Shown: piece after piece, positions 27,233-37,253 of the stretch
Numbering within the stretch: the stretch's first letter is position 1
Layout: each line of letters opens with the position of its first letter
Origin: Nisaea nitritireducens
GTDB lineage: Bacteria > Pseudomonadota > Alphaproteobacteria > Thalassobaculales > Thalassobaculaceae
Length of the DNA: 64,000 nt
Direction of reading: 5' to 3'
Assembly (NCBI RefSeq): GCF_014904795.1
Contig: NZ_JACZFS010000048.1
Coordinates: forward strand, 23,025-87,024
Notes under the pieces: model-generated
Told to the model about the DNA's origin: nothing
Databases searched by the model: none
Seen by the model: the letters and a program-made list of their open reading frames with translations, nothing else
Made by a program: the position numbers and the translations under genes

Positions 27233-28156
27233 ATGAGTGTTGTTATCGGCAGCCCTGGACTGAACCGTTCCCTTACGGCCTATCTCCCCTGGACGAACCG
27301 GGCCGGGCGGATCTGTCCGCCAAGACTAGCCGCCTTCCTCGCCTTGCTGGCGCCGGCCCTGCTGCTGATTTTCGACAGCCTGTCCGGCACCCTTGGACCG
27401 CGTCCGTGGGAGGTCGCCATCCACCGGGTCGGCTGGTGGTCTGTGGTATTCCTGCTGGCATCGCTGGCCGTCACACCACTGCGCCGCACGCTGCGTTGGA
27501 GCGGGCTGATCGTCGTGCGCCGGATGATCGGCGTTTCCGTCTTCCTCGCAGTGCTCCTGCATCTCGCACTGTATGCGGGCCAGCAATCCTGGGACCTGCT
27601 CAAGGTCGGCACCGAGATTGCAGTCCGGTTTTATCTGACCATCGGCTTCGTTGCCCTGCTCGGCCTCGCCGCCCTCGCCGCGACATCGACGGACGCCATG
27701 ATCCGGCGCCTCGGCGGCAGGCGCTGGCAGGCATTGCACAAGCTGGTCTATCCGATCGGCCTGCTCGCTCTGGTGCATTTCTTTCTGCAATCCAAGAACG
27801 ATGTGACCGAGCCGATCCTGTTCAGCGGTTTGTTTGTCTGGCTGATGCTGTATCGGCTATGGCGCTGGCGTCTGGGTGATCCGGCACTCAAGGGACTGGT
27901 GCTTTTGGCCGTCGGTGCTGCCCTGCTGACAGGCATTGGCGAGAGTATCGGCATCTCGCTCAAACATAACGTCCCACTCTCGGTCATGCTTCAGTCGCAA
28001 TTCGATCTTGGGATTGGCATTCGACCTGCCTGGTGGGTGCTGGGTACTGGCCTTGCCATAGCAATCGCAGCGGTGATCCGGCGACAGCGAGCCGAAGCAA
28101 TCAGCCGTAGCGGCCGCCAATATAATCCCGGCAACGGCGGTCGTCCGGCGCGTTGA
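27233..28156 (+). CDS. msrQ: MsrQ/YedZ-like haem-binding membrane subunit
   Basis: The 307-residue membrane protein belongs to the ferric-reductase-like family that delivers electrons to the periplasmic methionine sulfoxide reductase MsrP. Six or more segments and the haem-ligand His in IHRVGWW, LLHLALY and LHKLVY are visible, with [12 protein letters not shown] downstream. The start at 27233 follows AAGAGAG. The partner gene msrP is not adjacent. The last 56 bases overlap the 3' end of pstB on the opposite strand, and the C-terminal extension (after residue 250) is longer than usual. Confidence 0.85.
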   Translation: MSVVIGSPGLNRSLTAYLPWTNRAGRICPPRLAAFLALLAPALLLIFDSLSGTLGPRPWEVAIHRVGWWSVVFLLASLAVTPLRRTLRWSGLIVVRRMIGVSVFLAVLLHLALYAGQQSWDLLKVGTEIAVRFYLTIGFVALLGLAALAATSTDAMIRRLGGRRWQALHKLVYPIGLLALVHFFLQSKNDVTEPILFSGLFVWLMLYRLWRWRLGDPALKGLVLLAVGAALLTGIGESIGISLKHNVPLSVMLQSQFDLGIGIRPAWWVLGTGLAIAIAAVIRRQRAEAISRSGRQYNPGNGGRPAR

Positions 28157-28961
28157 ACAGCGTTTCCGTGTCGCCAATCTCTACCAGCTCACCGAGATGG
28201 AAAAATCCGGTGCGCTGGGCGACCTGGGCCGCCTGCCGCAAATTGTGGGTGATGATGACGATGGTGAAATCGGTCTTCAGCTCCCCGATCAACTGCTCGA
28301 TCAGGTCCGTCGCATGGGGGTCCAGCGCGGAACAGGGCTCATCCATCAGGATGACATCCGGCTCATAGGCGATCGCCCGGGCGATGCAGAGTCGCTGCTG
28401 CTGCCCGCCGGAGAGATCGGTTCCGGGCTCCGACAGCCGGTCCTTCACTTCCTCCCACATGCCCACCCGCTCCAGGCAACTCCGCACGCCGTCGCGAAGT
28501 TCGTCACCATCCCGGGCCATGCCGCGGATCCGGGGGCCATAGGCGATATTGTCGAAGATCGAGGACGGGAACGGGTTCGGCTTCTGCGCCACCCAGCCGA
28601 AACGCCGGCGCACCTCCGTCGGATCAAGTGCGGGATCGTAGATATCCTGACCGTCCAGGGTGATGGTGCCTTCGAGACGGGTCCCCGGCAGGATTTCGTT
28701 CGTCCGGTTCAGGCACCGCAGCATGGTCGACTTGCCGCATCCCGAAGGCCCGATGAAAGCGGTCACCTCACGGTCGTAAAGGTCGAGATTGACCCGGTCC
28801 AGCGCCTGCTTTTTACCGTACCAGAAGCTTACATCCCGGCATTGCATCTTCACCTGCCTGTCGGCGTGATGATGCCCGTCCGGGAAATTCAGATTCTGCT
28901 CGAACAGATATTTCGTCATGACACGGGAGTGTACAGGTTTCCCGTTACGGGCCTTTGACAT
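28101..28961 (-). CDS. pstB: Phosphate ABC transporter ATPase PstB, stand-alone
   Basis: This ATPase would energise high-affinity phosphate import. Walker [10 protein letters not shown], the QKPNPFP segment characteristic of PstB, signature [12 protein letters not shown] and Walker [13 protein letters not shown] are all intact, and the C-terminus [10 protein letters not shown] is typical. Residues 1-38 are an unusual extension with a DGHHHADRQ stretch; an internal ATG at 28919 is a possible start. pstS, pstC, pstA and phoU are absent from the window. Either the operon is elsewhere or this is an orphan paralogue. PhoX is encoded nearby. Confidence 0.93.
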   Translation of the reverse strand: MSKARNGKPVHSRVMTKYLFEQNLNFPDGHHHADRQVKMQCRDVSFWYGKKQALDRVNLDLYDREVTAFIGPSGCGKSTMLRCLNRTNEILPGTRLEGTITLDGQDIYDPALDPTEVRRRFGWVAQKPNPFPSSIFDNIAYGPRIRGMARDGDELRDGVRSCLERVGMWEEVKDRLSEPGTDLSGGQQQRLCIARAIAYEPDVILMDEPCSALDPHATDLIEQLIGELKTDFTIVIITHNLRQAAQVAQRTGFFHLGELVEIGDTETLFNAPDDRRCRDYIGGRYG

Positions 28962-29012
28962 ACATCAAAAGATCCCGAACCGAGTGCAAGTTTCATACTT
29001 CCGGCATGGCCT

Positions 29013-29639
29013 CTAGGATGGCAGAACCCAGTCGTTCGCGAAGGGCTTTTCCAGTGCCCGCGCCACCAGCTCGAGCCGGTCCTGGCCATAGAACGGATCG
29101 CCATCGACCACATAGGTCGGGGAGCCGAAGAAGCCCCGGGCGATAGCCTCCTCGGTGTTCACGCGGTGCTGTGCGGCAATCTCTTCCGCGCCGGCGGTTT
29201 CAAACAGGTCCGCCCCATCCATGCCCACCGAAGCCGCAATGGCGAGCAGCGTCTCGCGCTTTGACAGGTCCGCATCCTCCGCCCAATGCGCTTCCAGAAA
29301 GGCATGCGCCAGCCGGTCCGTTCCCTGCCCGGTCTCACCACTGGCGATCAGCATCCGGTTCGCCATCTCGTAGGATTCGTGGTGATATGTCGGCCGTCGC
29401 TTGATGATTCTGGCCCCGCGATACTCCGCCCAGCGCTCGATTTCGCGTCCGAACCAGTAGGCGCTGTAAGTTTCCTCACGAACCCGTCCCGCGTTACCCC
29501 GGGCACGCACCAGATCGCCGAGGAAAAACGGCCGGTGCACGAGTGTTGCCCCCGCCTTGACCGCGATCTCCTGCAAGAGAGACGAGCCGATATAGGCATA
29601 GCCGGAATAGGCCGCGTAAAAATATTCAATGCGTTTCAT
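29013..29639 (-). CDS. DsbA-family 2-hydroxychromene-2-carboxylate isomerase-like protein
   Basis: The 208-residue protein has the thioredoxin-like DsbA/kappa-GST fold. The N-terminal active-site segment FYAAYSGYAYIGS has Ser in place of the DsbA Cys pair, which is the mark of 2-hydroxychromene-2-carboxylate isomerases; the C-terminal GFFGSPTYVVDGDPFYGQDRL closes the family pattern. These enzymes use glutathione in naphthalene-type degradation, but many members act on unknown substrates. The MKRIEYFY start is preferred over the longer frame to 29717. It is a single gene between pstB and phoX. Confidence 0.85.
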   Translation of the reverse strand: MKRIEYFYAAYSGYAYIGSSLLQEIAVKAGATLVHRPFFLGDLVRARGNAGRVREETYSAYWFGREIERWAEYRGARIIKRRPTYHHESYEMANRMLIASGETGQGTDRLAHAFLEAHWAEDADLSKRETLLAIAASVGMDGADLFETAGAEEIAAQHRVNTEEAIARGFFGSPTYVVDGDPFYGQDRLELVARALEKPFANDWVLPS

Positions 29640-29766
29640 GGGAAGTCCGGAAAATCGCTCAAGGACACATACCCTAACCAGCAACGCGTCCCGCTTCGAG
29701 AAGGATATGAAACGCAAACGGCCGGCCGCAGATGCGACCGGCCGTCAGATTCAGGCTTCGGCAAGA

Positions 29767-31674
29767 CTAGCCGATCAGGCCGTTATCGTCACGTTTGATG
29801 GCGATGACGCATGAGCGCGGCACCGAGCCACCACCGCCCGGGAAGTGACTGTTGCCCTTCTCGCCCGGATGCTGGATGCCGACAAAAAGCGTCTTGCGGT
29901 CGGCGCTCCAGGTGATGCCGGTAACCTCGGCCTCCTTGGGGCCGACGAGGAAACGCTTTATCTCTCCGGTTTCCGGATCGCCGACCAGCATCTGGTTGTT
30001 GCCCATGCCGGCAAAGTCGCCTTCGTTCTTGTAGTTGCCGTCCGTCTGGATCCAGAGCAGGCCGGTGCTGTCGAAGGCAAGACCGTCCGGGGAATTGAAC
30101 ATGTTGTCGGCATTGACGTTCCCGGAGCCGGCATAGGCGTCGGAATGAACCGTCGGGTTGCCGGCAAGCACGAACAGGTTCCAGTTGAAACCGCTCGCGA
30201 CATGGTCGCCGCCTTCCGGCTGCCAGCGGACGATCTGACCATAATTGTTCTTGTCGCGCGGGTTAGGACCGTTGGCGGAGGTGTCGTCACCACCGGCATT
30301 CGGCTTCACGCCACGGTTCTTGTTGTTGGTCAGGCAGCAATAGACCTCGGCCTTTTTCGGATGGGAGGAAACCCATTCCGGCCGATCCATGGTAGTCGCC
30401 CCGACTTTCGAAGCCGCGATCCGGGTATGGATTGCGATTTCCGGTGCGGACATGCCCGTGGTTTCCGGGGTGAGCGCCAGCCACTCGCCACTGCCGTCCT
30501 CGTTGAACTTGGCGACGAAGAGAGAACCGGTATCGAGCAGGTCGGAATTGTCACCACCCACCGCATAGGTACCGTCCGAGATGAATTTGTAGAGAAACTC
30601 GCCGCGCTCATCGTCGCCCATATAGACGACGACCTGACCGTTCGCCGCGACCACGACTTCGGCGTTCTCGTGCTTGAAGCGGCCAAGGGCGGTGCGCTTT
30701 TTCGGGGTCGAGGTCGGATCCATCGGATCGATCTCGACAATATAACCAGCACGGTTCGGCTCATGCGGGTGCTTGGAGATATCGAAGCGCTCGTCTGCGG
30801 TCGCCCAGGCGTAGCCCCAGTCCTTTGTCTTCACGCCATAACGGCTGAGCTCGGCGCTCGGCTTGTAGGCCTCATCGCTGGAGGAGAAGTAACCGTTGAA
30901 GTTCTCCTCACAGGCAAGATAGGTGCCCCACGGGGTACGGCCGTTGCCGCAATTGTTCCAGGTACCGAGCGAGGTGGTGCCGCTCGGGTCGGCGGCGGTC
31001 TTCAGCAGGTCGTGGCCGCGCGCCGGGCCAGTCAGGTCCATTGGCGTATCGGCAGTGATGCGTCGGTTCAGCGGCGAATCGATCACGACGTTCCAGCGGC
31101 CATCCTGCTCCTCGACTTCCATGACACTGACGCCGTGCGCGGCCTTGCCCTTGCGCACATCGTCGGCGTTTTCCGGCAGCTTGCTCTCCCGACCGCCGTA
31201 AATGATCGAGCGGTTGGTGTATTCGTTGTTCACAGCGAGGACATTCTTGCCGCCGGAAACAAACAGGGCCATGCCGTCATTGTTGTCGCCGAAAGCGAAT
31301 TCCTGTGTTTCGCCCGTGCCCCGGGTCGCTTGATCGAATTCGGCGCCGTGAGACCAGAGCGGCTGCCCCCAGGTGGTGACAACGTTCCAGTTGTACCCCT
31401 TCGGAAGCGTGATGGTGTCCAGCGTGTTTGCCGCCACCTGCTCGAAGGAAAGGCGGGAAGCCGCCTCGGCCGGCGTCAGCGCGGAGGTGCCCATCAGGAA
31501 GCTTGAAGCGCCGAACACGGTCAACGCGCCGAGAAAGCCACGACGGCTCATCGCTTTGTCGACCACATGATCGAAATCGCAAAGCTCCGGACGCGGAGAA
31601 TTCACGTCGTCCCAGTCGTCAAATGAGAGATCGTGGTCCTGCACGACCGCAGTTTCATTCGTACCGTTTGTCAT
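29767..31674 (-). CDS. phoX: PhoX-family alkaline phosphatase, Tat-exported
   Basis: The 635-residue protein releases phosphate from organic phosphoesters in the periplasm. PhoX enzymes bind Fe3+ and Ca2+. It has an N-terminal cytoplasmic tail, then a twin-arginine leader (SRRGFLGALTVFG, about residues 43-70), and PhoX segments such as GYNWNVVTTWGQPLW, NNCGNGRTPWGTYLACEEN and NSPDGLAFDSTGLLW. The gene lies 258 bases from the response regulator gene upstream on the same strand, so it has its own promoter. Phosphate-starvation control is expected from family knowledge; only weak PhoB-like half-sites are visible. Confidence 0.93.
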   Translation of the reverse strand: MTNGTNETAVVQDHDLSFDDWDDVNSPRPELCDFDHVVDKAMSRRGFLGALTVFGASSFLMGTSALTPAEAASRLSFEQVAANTLDTITLPKGYNWNVVTTWGQPLWSHGAEFDQATRGTGETQEFAFGDNNDGMALFVSGGKNVLAVNNEYTNRSIIYGGRESKLPENADDVRKGKAAHGVSVMEVEEQDGRWNVVIDSPLNRRITADTPMDLTGPARGHDLLKTAADPSGTTSLGTWNNCGNGRTPWGTYLACEENFNGYFSSSDEAYKPSAELSRYGVKTKDWGYAWATADERFDISKHPHEPNRAGYIVEIDPMDPTSTPKKRTALGRFKHENAEVVVAANGQVVVYMGDDERGEFLYKFISDGTYAVGGDNSDLLDTGSLFVAKFNEDGSGEWLALTPETTGMSAPEIAIHTRIAASKVGATTMDRPEWVSSHPKKAEVYCCLTNNKNRGVKPNAGGDDTSANGPNPRDKNNYGQIVRWQPEGGDHVASGFNWNLFVLAGNPTVHSDAYAGSGNVNADNMFNSPDGLAFDSTGLLWIQTDGNYKNEGDFAGMGNNQMLVGDPETGEIKRFLVGPKEAEVTGITWSADRKTLFVGIQHPGEKGNSHFPGGGGSVPRSCVIAIKRDDNGLIG

Positions 31675-31932
31675 ATCTCACCCTCACACCATTGAGTTGG
31701 TTGATCGGCCAGCCGTTTCGCGGACTGTGCCCTGCCATCGGCCTCCTGTTTGAGGCCGAGACGTTCCAGCGAGGGTCGAAGGTATCGATGGTGCGTTATT
31801 CAAATATGACAGAGGCGGGGAACAAATCCCCAAATATCGAATATTTTGAATATGTGCGCGATTTTGACAGCAGGGGTCCGCGCGTCTGCGATCAGGCAAA
31901 TCGGTGCTCACGCAAACCCGGGCGCCACGCCT
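31675..31932 (-). promoter_or_regulatory. phoX upstream region with two PhoB-like half-sites (weak)
   Basis: On the minus strand CTGTCAT (31806-31812) and CTGTCAA (31864-31870) match half of a Pho box, but neither has a good second half at the 11-base spacing. An AT-rich stretch with AATATTTTGAATA-like sequence lies between them. No open reading frame of interest is seen. Confidence 0.3.
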
Positions 31933-32355
31933 TCAATCGCCGGAGGTTGCCGCATGTTCCGTCAGGACCGTGTCGATCTTGATCTTGAGATGGGCGAGAG
32001 AGAACGGTTTCGTAATATAGCCGTCGACCCGCAGCTCCTTGGCTTTGAGCACCGTGTCGACATCCGCATCGGCGGTCAGGAAAATTACCGGCAGGTTGGC
32101 AACTTCACTGGTTTTCAGACTGCGCACCGTTTCGAGGAATTTAAGCCCGCCCATTGGTTCCATGTGGATGTCGCACAAGATCAGATCGGGCCGGACGCGC
32201 AACAGCTCTTTCATGCCGTCGATCCCGTCGGTGACTTCATAGATCGAATCGAACCCGATCTCGCGCAGCAGTCTGACGATCAATTTCCGGATGTGAAATT
32301 CGTCTTCGAGAACGAGGACGCTCATCAGATCGTAGTTGAAGTCACCGTTACCCAT
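31933..32355 (-). CDS. Single-domain response regulator (CheY-like)
   Basis: The 140-residue product is a lone receiver domain with the acidic pair LEDE, the phospho-acceptor in LILCDIHMEPMGG, the Thr of FLTAD and the Lys of TKPFS. No output domain is present. It starts 17 bases after the hybrid kinase gene ends, so the pair is cotranscribed and the regulator probably receives phosphate from it through the kinase's HPt domain. A GGGA precedes the ATG at 32355; a second ATG ten codons in would give MSVLVLEDE. Confidence 0.92.
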   Translation of the reverse strand: MGNGDFNYDLMSVLVLEDEFHIRKLIVRLLREIGFDSIYEVTDGIDGMKELLRVRPDLILCDIHMEPMGGLKFLETVRSLKTSEVANLPVIFLTADADVDTVLKAKELRVDGYITKPFSLAHLKIKIDTVLTEHAATSGD

Positions 32356-32372
32356 CCGCCTTTTCCCTACTG

Positions 32373-35300
32373 TTAGAATATGCGCTGGACCGTCTCATCA
32401 AACTCGATGAGTGTCGGGTGCAGCAGCTCGGCCATAATTCCCGCCATGACCTCGTCGTCACCGTCGAGGGCGTCCTGCACTTCGCCCGCGATCCGGCCAA
32501 GCCGGAGGGCGCCGATCGAGAGTGCGGCGCCTTTCAGGGAATGTGCCGCATTACGGGCGGCGCCATGATCGGCCGCGCGCATCGCCTCCCCGATCTCCTC
32601 GATCCTGCCTCCCCAAACGCCGCGCGCGGAAAGAACGAATTCCTTCGCCTCGTCGTTGAAAGTACCGAATGCCTCCTCCATCGAGGCCGGGTCGAAGATT
32701 TCCCGGTCCCATTTCGGCGGCATCACCGCTTCTGCCCCGGGCTCCCCGATATCCGCGCCACGCCGAAGGGGAAGGCCTTCCGGCAGGTAAGAGGCGAGCA
32801 CCGCGCCGAGCGCCTTGCTGTCTATCGGTTTGGTCAGACATGCATCCATCCCGGCGGCCATACATTCCGTCTCGGTTTCCACCATCGCATCGGCTGTGAG
32901 GGCAATGACCGGCAACCGATTTCCGGTCGCACCGCCCCGTTCGCGGATGGCCCGGGCGAGTGCAAACCCGTCCATCTCCGGCATGTTGATGTCGGTCAGT
33001 AACAGGCCGTAGCCGTCGCCTTGCTCCAGAGCAGCCAGAGCGGCACGACCGTCGCCGACGATCTCGCAGGCAAACCCCATGCGCGACAGCAGCTTGCGGA
33101 TCACCGCCTGATTGGTGGCATTGTCCTCGGCAACGAGGATGAGCGCACCCGCCTCCCGCGCCTCATCGAGTGGGGGCGGCGCGAAAGCCAGGTCCGGCCG
33201 TCCATCTGCCGCTTCATCGGCGCGCTCAAGGCCGAGGGCAAGCGCAACGGCGCGCCAGAGCTTCGGGCGGGTGAGCGGCTCGGCAAGCAGCATCGCCGCG
33301 GCGGCTTTGACCGTCGCCGACAATCCCGCCAATGTTTCGCGCCCGGCGCAGAGCACGAGCGCGCCACCCGGTTTGCACAGGCGCCGGGCATCTTCCGGTG
33401 CCATCAGCAGGCCCGCAATCACCAGATCGGCCGGCGCCGGATCCGGCCCTGATGCACCGCATATGACGAGATCGGAAACGCCGCCCGCCCGCAGATAACG
33501 GGCGGCGACTTCGGTCTCTCCCGGGCCAAGACCGGCGAGAGTGACGCGCGCCGGGGAAAGGTCGTGTTCCGGGGACGGAACCGTCCCGTCATCGCCTTCC
33601 AGCGGCAGTTTAAACCAGAAGGTCGAGCCCTCGCCGGGAGAGCTCAACACACCGATGCTACCTCCCATCATGTCCGCCAGCCGATGGCAGATGGAAAGAC
33701 CAAGACCGGTACCGCCGAACTTCCGGGCAGTGGATTGATCCGCCTGGACGAAAGGCTGGAAGAGCTTGCCGCATTGCTCCTCCGTCAACCCGACGCCGGT
33801 ATCAGTCACCTCAAAGCGCAACCAACCTTTACGCTGACTTTGGCCCTGATCTTTGAGTTCCCGGACCGTGATCCGCACATCGCCTTGCTCCGTGAACTTC
33901 ACGGCATTGCCGCCGAGATTGAGCAGGATCTGGCGCAAGCGGGTCGGATCGCCATGCCGCCGGTCGGCGAGATCGGCCTGGATATCGACGATCAGCCCGA
34001 GCCCCTTCTCTTCCGCTCTCTGGGCGATGATTTCGGCGGCGCCGTCGACCGTCTCCATCAGCGAAAACGGCACCGTCTCGATATCGAGCTTTCCAGCCTC
34101 GATCTTCGAGAAATCAAGAATATCGTTGATGATGGTCAGGAGGGCTCCGGCGGAATCGCGGATCACCCGGGCCATGCTGCTCTGCTCTGCATCCAGCTTG
34201 CTGAGCGCGAGCAGTTCGGCCATCGACATGACACCGTTCATCGGCGTTCTGATCTCATGGCTCATGGTGGCAAGAAAGGCCGACTTGGCGCGGGTGGCGG
34301 CTTCCGCCGTGTCGCGTGCTTCGACAAGCTCGGCCTCCGCCTTCTTGCGTGCGGCCACCTCGACACCGAGTTTCACCACGTAAAACGAGATCGTTCCGAA
34401 AGCGACGATCGCAATGAACAGCAACCCGACATTCCGTATCAAGGTGACGTTCGCATCGGCCAGGACGGTATCCATGTCCTGGGCAAGATAGATGCTGATC
34501 GGCATGGCCAGGTCCGGGTCCAGCACCGCCCTGGTGGCGAGGTAGTCGGCAGTGCCGGCCGCAACGACTTCGACTGCACCCGGATCCTGCACGGTCTCGA
34601 TCAGGATGCGCTCAACTGAATCCTGCGCCCGGTAACGTTCCAGGAAGGCCTCCACATCCAACCGCTCTTCCGGCTTCGCATGGACCAGATCCGGATGGGC
34701 GAGCATGCGCCCGGCAAGGTCCGTCGCGAACACCAGCTCGCCAAACCCGGCCAAGGTTTCAGCCGCATGAACCAGCGTCAGGGAAAGCGAGGAAAGAGAC
34801 AGATCGACACCCAGCACGCCCCAGGGCGTGCCGTCGTCATGGAAAAGCGTGCGGGCGTAGGTCACGCCAAGCGAACCGCTGGATGCAAAGATATAGGGCG
34901 CGGTCCAAACACCGCCTTCGGACGCCAGGGCCTTCTCGTACCAGGGGCGGCTCCTTGGATCATACGGCGCGGACGGAATATCCGCCTCCCGCCAACGCCC
35001 TGTTTTCTTTGCCGGCGCAAACCAGTGCCCCTGCGGCTGCCCCGCCGGATCGTCGATCACGCGCCGGGTCATCCGTCCTTCAGCATCGCTCCGGCCAGAC
35101 GGCAGCAAATCCTGCACCTGCAGGAAACGGCCATCCGGAAACCCGATATAGATCCCGTTGATCTGCTGTATGCGCTGGACAGGACCGGTCGCGATGGCAA
35201 AGAAAAAGTCCGCAACTTCGCGGTCCGGCAGTTCGGTCAGCCGGGCATCCGTAACGGTCTGATAGACGGCCGGGCCGGGTTCGAAAAGACGGTTGAGCTC

Positions 35301-35450
35301 CCGCGTGAAGGCAACCCGCGCCACGGACAATTGAGAGCGACCATCCGCAACCAGCTCTCCGTATTGCCTGTCATAGACCCAGTAGGATATCCCGCTGCCG
35401 AACACGAGGATCAGGAGGAAAGCCGCAAAAGAGGCGGAGGTCCGTGTCAT
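32373..35450 (-). CDS. Hybrid sensor histidine kinase (dCache-HisKA-HATPase-REC-HPt)
   Basis: The 1025-residue membrane kinase has a first segment (about 5-27), a large periplasmic double-Cache sensor (about 35-340), a second segment (343-365), a coiled coil, HisKA with acceptor His398 in MSHEIRTPMNGV, HATPase ending GGTGLGLSI, a degenerate spacer, a receiver with LLLTDINMPEMDG, and a C-terminal HPt with AAHSLKGAA. The chain His-Asp-His then allows transfer to a separate regulator, which the adjacent CheY-like gene supplies. The Cache domain suggests an extracellular small-molecule ligand. Output is unknown. Confidence 0.95.
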   Translation of the reverse strand: MTRTSASFAAFLLILVFGSGISYWVYDRQYGELVADGRSQLSVARVAFTRELNRLFEPGPAVYQTVTDARLTELPDREVADFFFAIATGPVQRIQQINGIYIGFPDGRFLQVQDLLPSGRSDAEGRMTRRVIDDPAGQPQGHWFAPAKKTGRWREADIPSAPYDPRSRPWYEKALASEGGVWTAPYIFASSGSLGVTYARTLFHDDGTPWGVLGVDLSLSSLSLTLVHAAETLAGFGELVFATDLAGRMLAHPDLVHAKPEERLDVEAFLERYRAQDSVERILIETVQDPGAVEVVAAGTADYLATRAVLDPDLAMPISIYLAQDMDTVLADANVTLIRNVGLLFIAIVAFGTISFYVVKLGVEVAARKKAEAELVEARDTAEAATRAKSAFLATMSHEIRTPMNGVMSMAELLALSKLDAEQSSMARVIRDSAGALLTIINDILDFSKIEAGKLDIETVPFSLMETVDGAAEIIAQRAEEKGLGLIVDIQADLADRRHGDPTRLRQILLNLGGNAVKFTEQGDVRITVRELKDQGQSQRKGWLRFEVTDTGVGLTEEQCGKLFQPFVQADQSTARKFGGTGLGLSICHRLADMMGGSIGVLSSPGEGSTFWFKLPLEGDDGTVPSPEHDLSPARVTLAGLGPGETEVAARYLRAGGVSDLVICGASGPDPAPADLVIAGLLMAPEDARRLCKPGGALVLCAGRETLAGLSATVKAAAAMLLAEPLTRPKLWRAVALALGLERADEAADGRPDLAFAPPPLDEAREAGALILVAEDNATNQAVIRKLLSRMGFACEIVGDGRAALAALEQGDGYGLLLTDINMPEMDGFALARAIRERGGATGNRLPVIALTADAMVETETECMAAGMDACLTKPIDSKALGAVLASYLPEGLPLRRGADIGEPGAEAVMPPKWDREIFDPASMEEAFGTFNDEAKEFVLSARGVWGGRIEEIGEAMRAADHGAARNAAHSLKGAALSIGALRLGRIAGEVQDALDGDDEVMAGIMAELLHPTLIEFDETVQRIF

Positions 35451-35661
35451 GGTCGCTCCAGAAACATCAAACGCCCGACGCTCTTAAGGTTTATTTTGGC
35501 CCCCATGATGCACGTATAATTGAGAGCGAGCCAAATTTTTTACCGGAGGGAACTGTTGAATTCCGAGGCCACCCCGGGCGCGGATCCTGCGGATTTGACG
35601 TTGCCTTTCATCCATCCGCGCGACATTGTGCCCGCCGATCTTCACCGGCATCAGTGAGGCC

Positions 35662-36066
35662 ATGCAGTCTCTGAGGCAGAAACGGACATTGGCGCTACTC
35701 CCCGCGATCCTCTGGATCGCGGTGCAATTCGCCATGACCGGCGTGTTTTCCACGCCGGCATCGGCCGCCTATGCCGCACTCGGCTCCGGACAGGCTGAGA
35801 GCATTGTCCAGATCTGCACTCCGGAGGGCCTCAAGTCTGTCGCTCTCGATGCGCAGGGTGTTCCCGTTCCTGCGACCGGCGGTGCAAAGACCTGCGACTG
35901 GTGCCAGTCCTTCGGTGCTTTCATTCTGCCGGCCCCAACGGCGGACGGCATCCCGCACCGCCTGTTATCCGGACACGCCCGGCAAGCGATACCGGACACG
36001 CAAAACCACCGTCTGACGGCATCCCAGAGCCGTCATCCGACGCGTGCCCCTCCTGCTGTGACCTGA
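35662..36066 (+). CDS. DUF2946 family protein
   Basis: The 134-residue protein has an N-terminal hydrophobic leader (LLPAILWIAVQFAMTGVF) and the DUF2946 signatures QICTPEGLKSVAL and CDWCQSFGAF, with two conserved Cys clusters and a His-containing tail. It is likely periplasmic or anchored. DUF2946 genes are often beside metal or TonB-linked transport genes; the function is not established. It lies 55 bases before a FecB-type binding-protein gene on the same strand, consistent with an operon for iron or a metal chelate. The ATG at 35662 is preferred over an upstream one at 35626. Confidence 0.8.
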   Translation: MQSLRQKRTLALLPAILWIAVQFAMTGVFSTPASAAYAALGSGQAESIVQICTPEGLKSVALDAQGVPVPATGGAKTCDWCQSFGAFILPAPTADGIPHRLLSGHARQAIPDTQNHRLTASQSRHPTRAPPAVT

Positions 36067-36121
36067 TCCATCCAACAGGTGCTCCGGCACCGCGATCAGC
36101 TATCACAAAAGGAAAAACCCA

Positions 36122-37243
36122 ATGCTCCGCACCCTTCGTGCGGCCGGGGCCTGTCTGGCCCTCGCCGCCGCATCCCTTGTTGCCGTTCCGACAACGGCAT
36201 CCGCCGCGCCCGAAACCGTCACCGTGACGGATACTCTGGGCCGGACCGTCACCGTCCCGCATGGCGCCAAACGCGTGCTTCTCGGTTTCTATTTCGAGGA
36301 TTTCTACGCCATCGTCGGACCCGGCGCCTATGAGCGCGTCGTCGCCATCTCCCGCGACACCTGGGAGGGCTGGCGTAATCTGCAGTGGAAGGCCTACAGC
36401 ACGGTCGAGCCAGGCCTCGAGACTCTCGTCGATATCGGCGAGGTCGAGTCCGGAACCTTCAATCTCGAAGCTGCTCTGGTAGCGAAACCGGACGTGGCGA
36501 TCGTCGCCGCCTGGCAATTCCGCAGCATGGGCAATGCCGTCGACAAGCTGGAGAAAGCGGGCATCCCCGTGGTCGCCGCCGACTTCAATGCACAGACCCT
36601 CGAAAAGCATCTGGCGAGTGCACGGCTTATCGGAACCGTCATGGCCTCCGAAGACCGCGCGGAACAATTGGCCAATGAATACGAGAACGCCTTCAACGAT
36701 GTTCTCGCCCGCGTGGCCAAGGCAACCGGGCCGAAAAAGCGGGTCTATGTCGAACTCGCCCGCAAGGGGGCTTCGGAATACGACAACAGCTATGCAGGAC
36801 GGATGTGGGGCGGCGTGATCGACCTCGCCGGCGGAGACAATATCGCCAACGGTCAGATCACAAACTGGGGCGCTCTCAGCCCCGAATATGTACTCGCCTC
36901 GAAGCCGGAAATGGTCCTGCTCGCAGGCTCCGGCTGGGCAAGTCGGGATCAGGCGGTTCTGATGGGCTTCGGCGTCGACGAGACGCTGACGCGGACGCGA
37001 GCGACACCATACCGGTCCCGCCCCGGATGGCCGGATCTGCCCGCAACCCGGAACAACGAGATCTATGCCGTCTATCATGGCGGCGCGCGGACCCTGTACG
37101 ACTACACTTTCCTGCAGTTCATCGCCAAGGCTCTGCACCCTGACGCCTTTGCCGATGTCGATCCGCAGGAAAACCACCGGCGCTTCTATGAGAAATGGCT
37201 GCCCGTCAAAGCCAACGGAAGCTTCATGCTGAAGCTGGACTGA
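36122..37243 (+). CDS. Periplasmic binding protein of a FecBCD/BtuFCD-type importer
   Basis: The 373-residue protein has a signal peptide (cleavage near ASA-AP), the VTDTLGRTVTVP entry typical of PF01497 binding proteins, EPGLETLVDIG and a C-terminal NNEIYAVYHGGART. Ligand classes for the family are ferric siderophores, haem and cobalamin; nothing here separates them. A good ribosome site AAGGAA precedes the ATG. Permease and ATPase genes follow, separated by a stem-loop. The preceding DUF2946 gene hints at a metal-related substrate. Confidence 0.9.
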   Translation: MLRTLRAAGACLALAAASLVAVPTTASAAPETVTVTDTLGRTVTVPHGAKRVLLGFYFEDFYAIVGPGAYERVVAISRDTWEGWRNLQWKAYSTVEPGLETLVDIGEVESGTFNLEAALVAKPDVAIVAAWQFRSMGNAVDKLEKAGIPVVAADFNAQTLEKHLASARLIGTVMASEDRAEQLANEYENAFNDVLARVAKATGPKKRVYVELARKGASEYDNSYAGRMWGGVIDLAGGDNIANGQITNWGALSPEYVLASKPEMVLLAGSGWASRDQAVLMGFGVDETLTRTRATPYRSRPGWPDLPATRNNEIYAVYHGGARTLYDYTFLQFIAKALHPDAFADVDPQENHRRFYEKWLPVKANGSFMLKLD

Positions 37244-37253
37244 CCTGCGCACG

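Noticed and set aside
29845..31506. 553-codon open frame antisense to phoX
   Set aside because: It is opposite a confident PhoX gene and carries no family pattern.
31806..31870. Full Pho box upstream of phoX
   Set aside because: Only half-sites match; the second half at the required spacing is poor, so it is listed as weak.
35451..36121. Cobalamin riboswitch before the FecBCD-type importer
   Set aside because: No B12-box-like sequence was found in the leader or in the gap after the DUF2946 gene.
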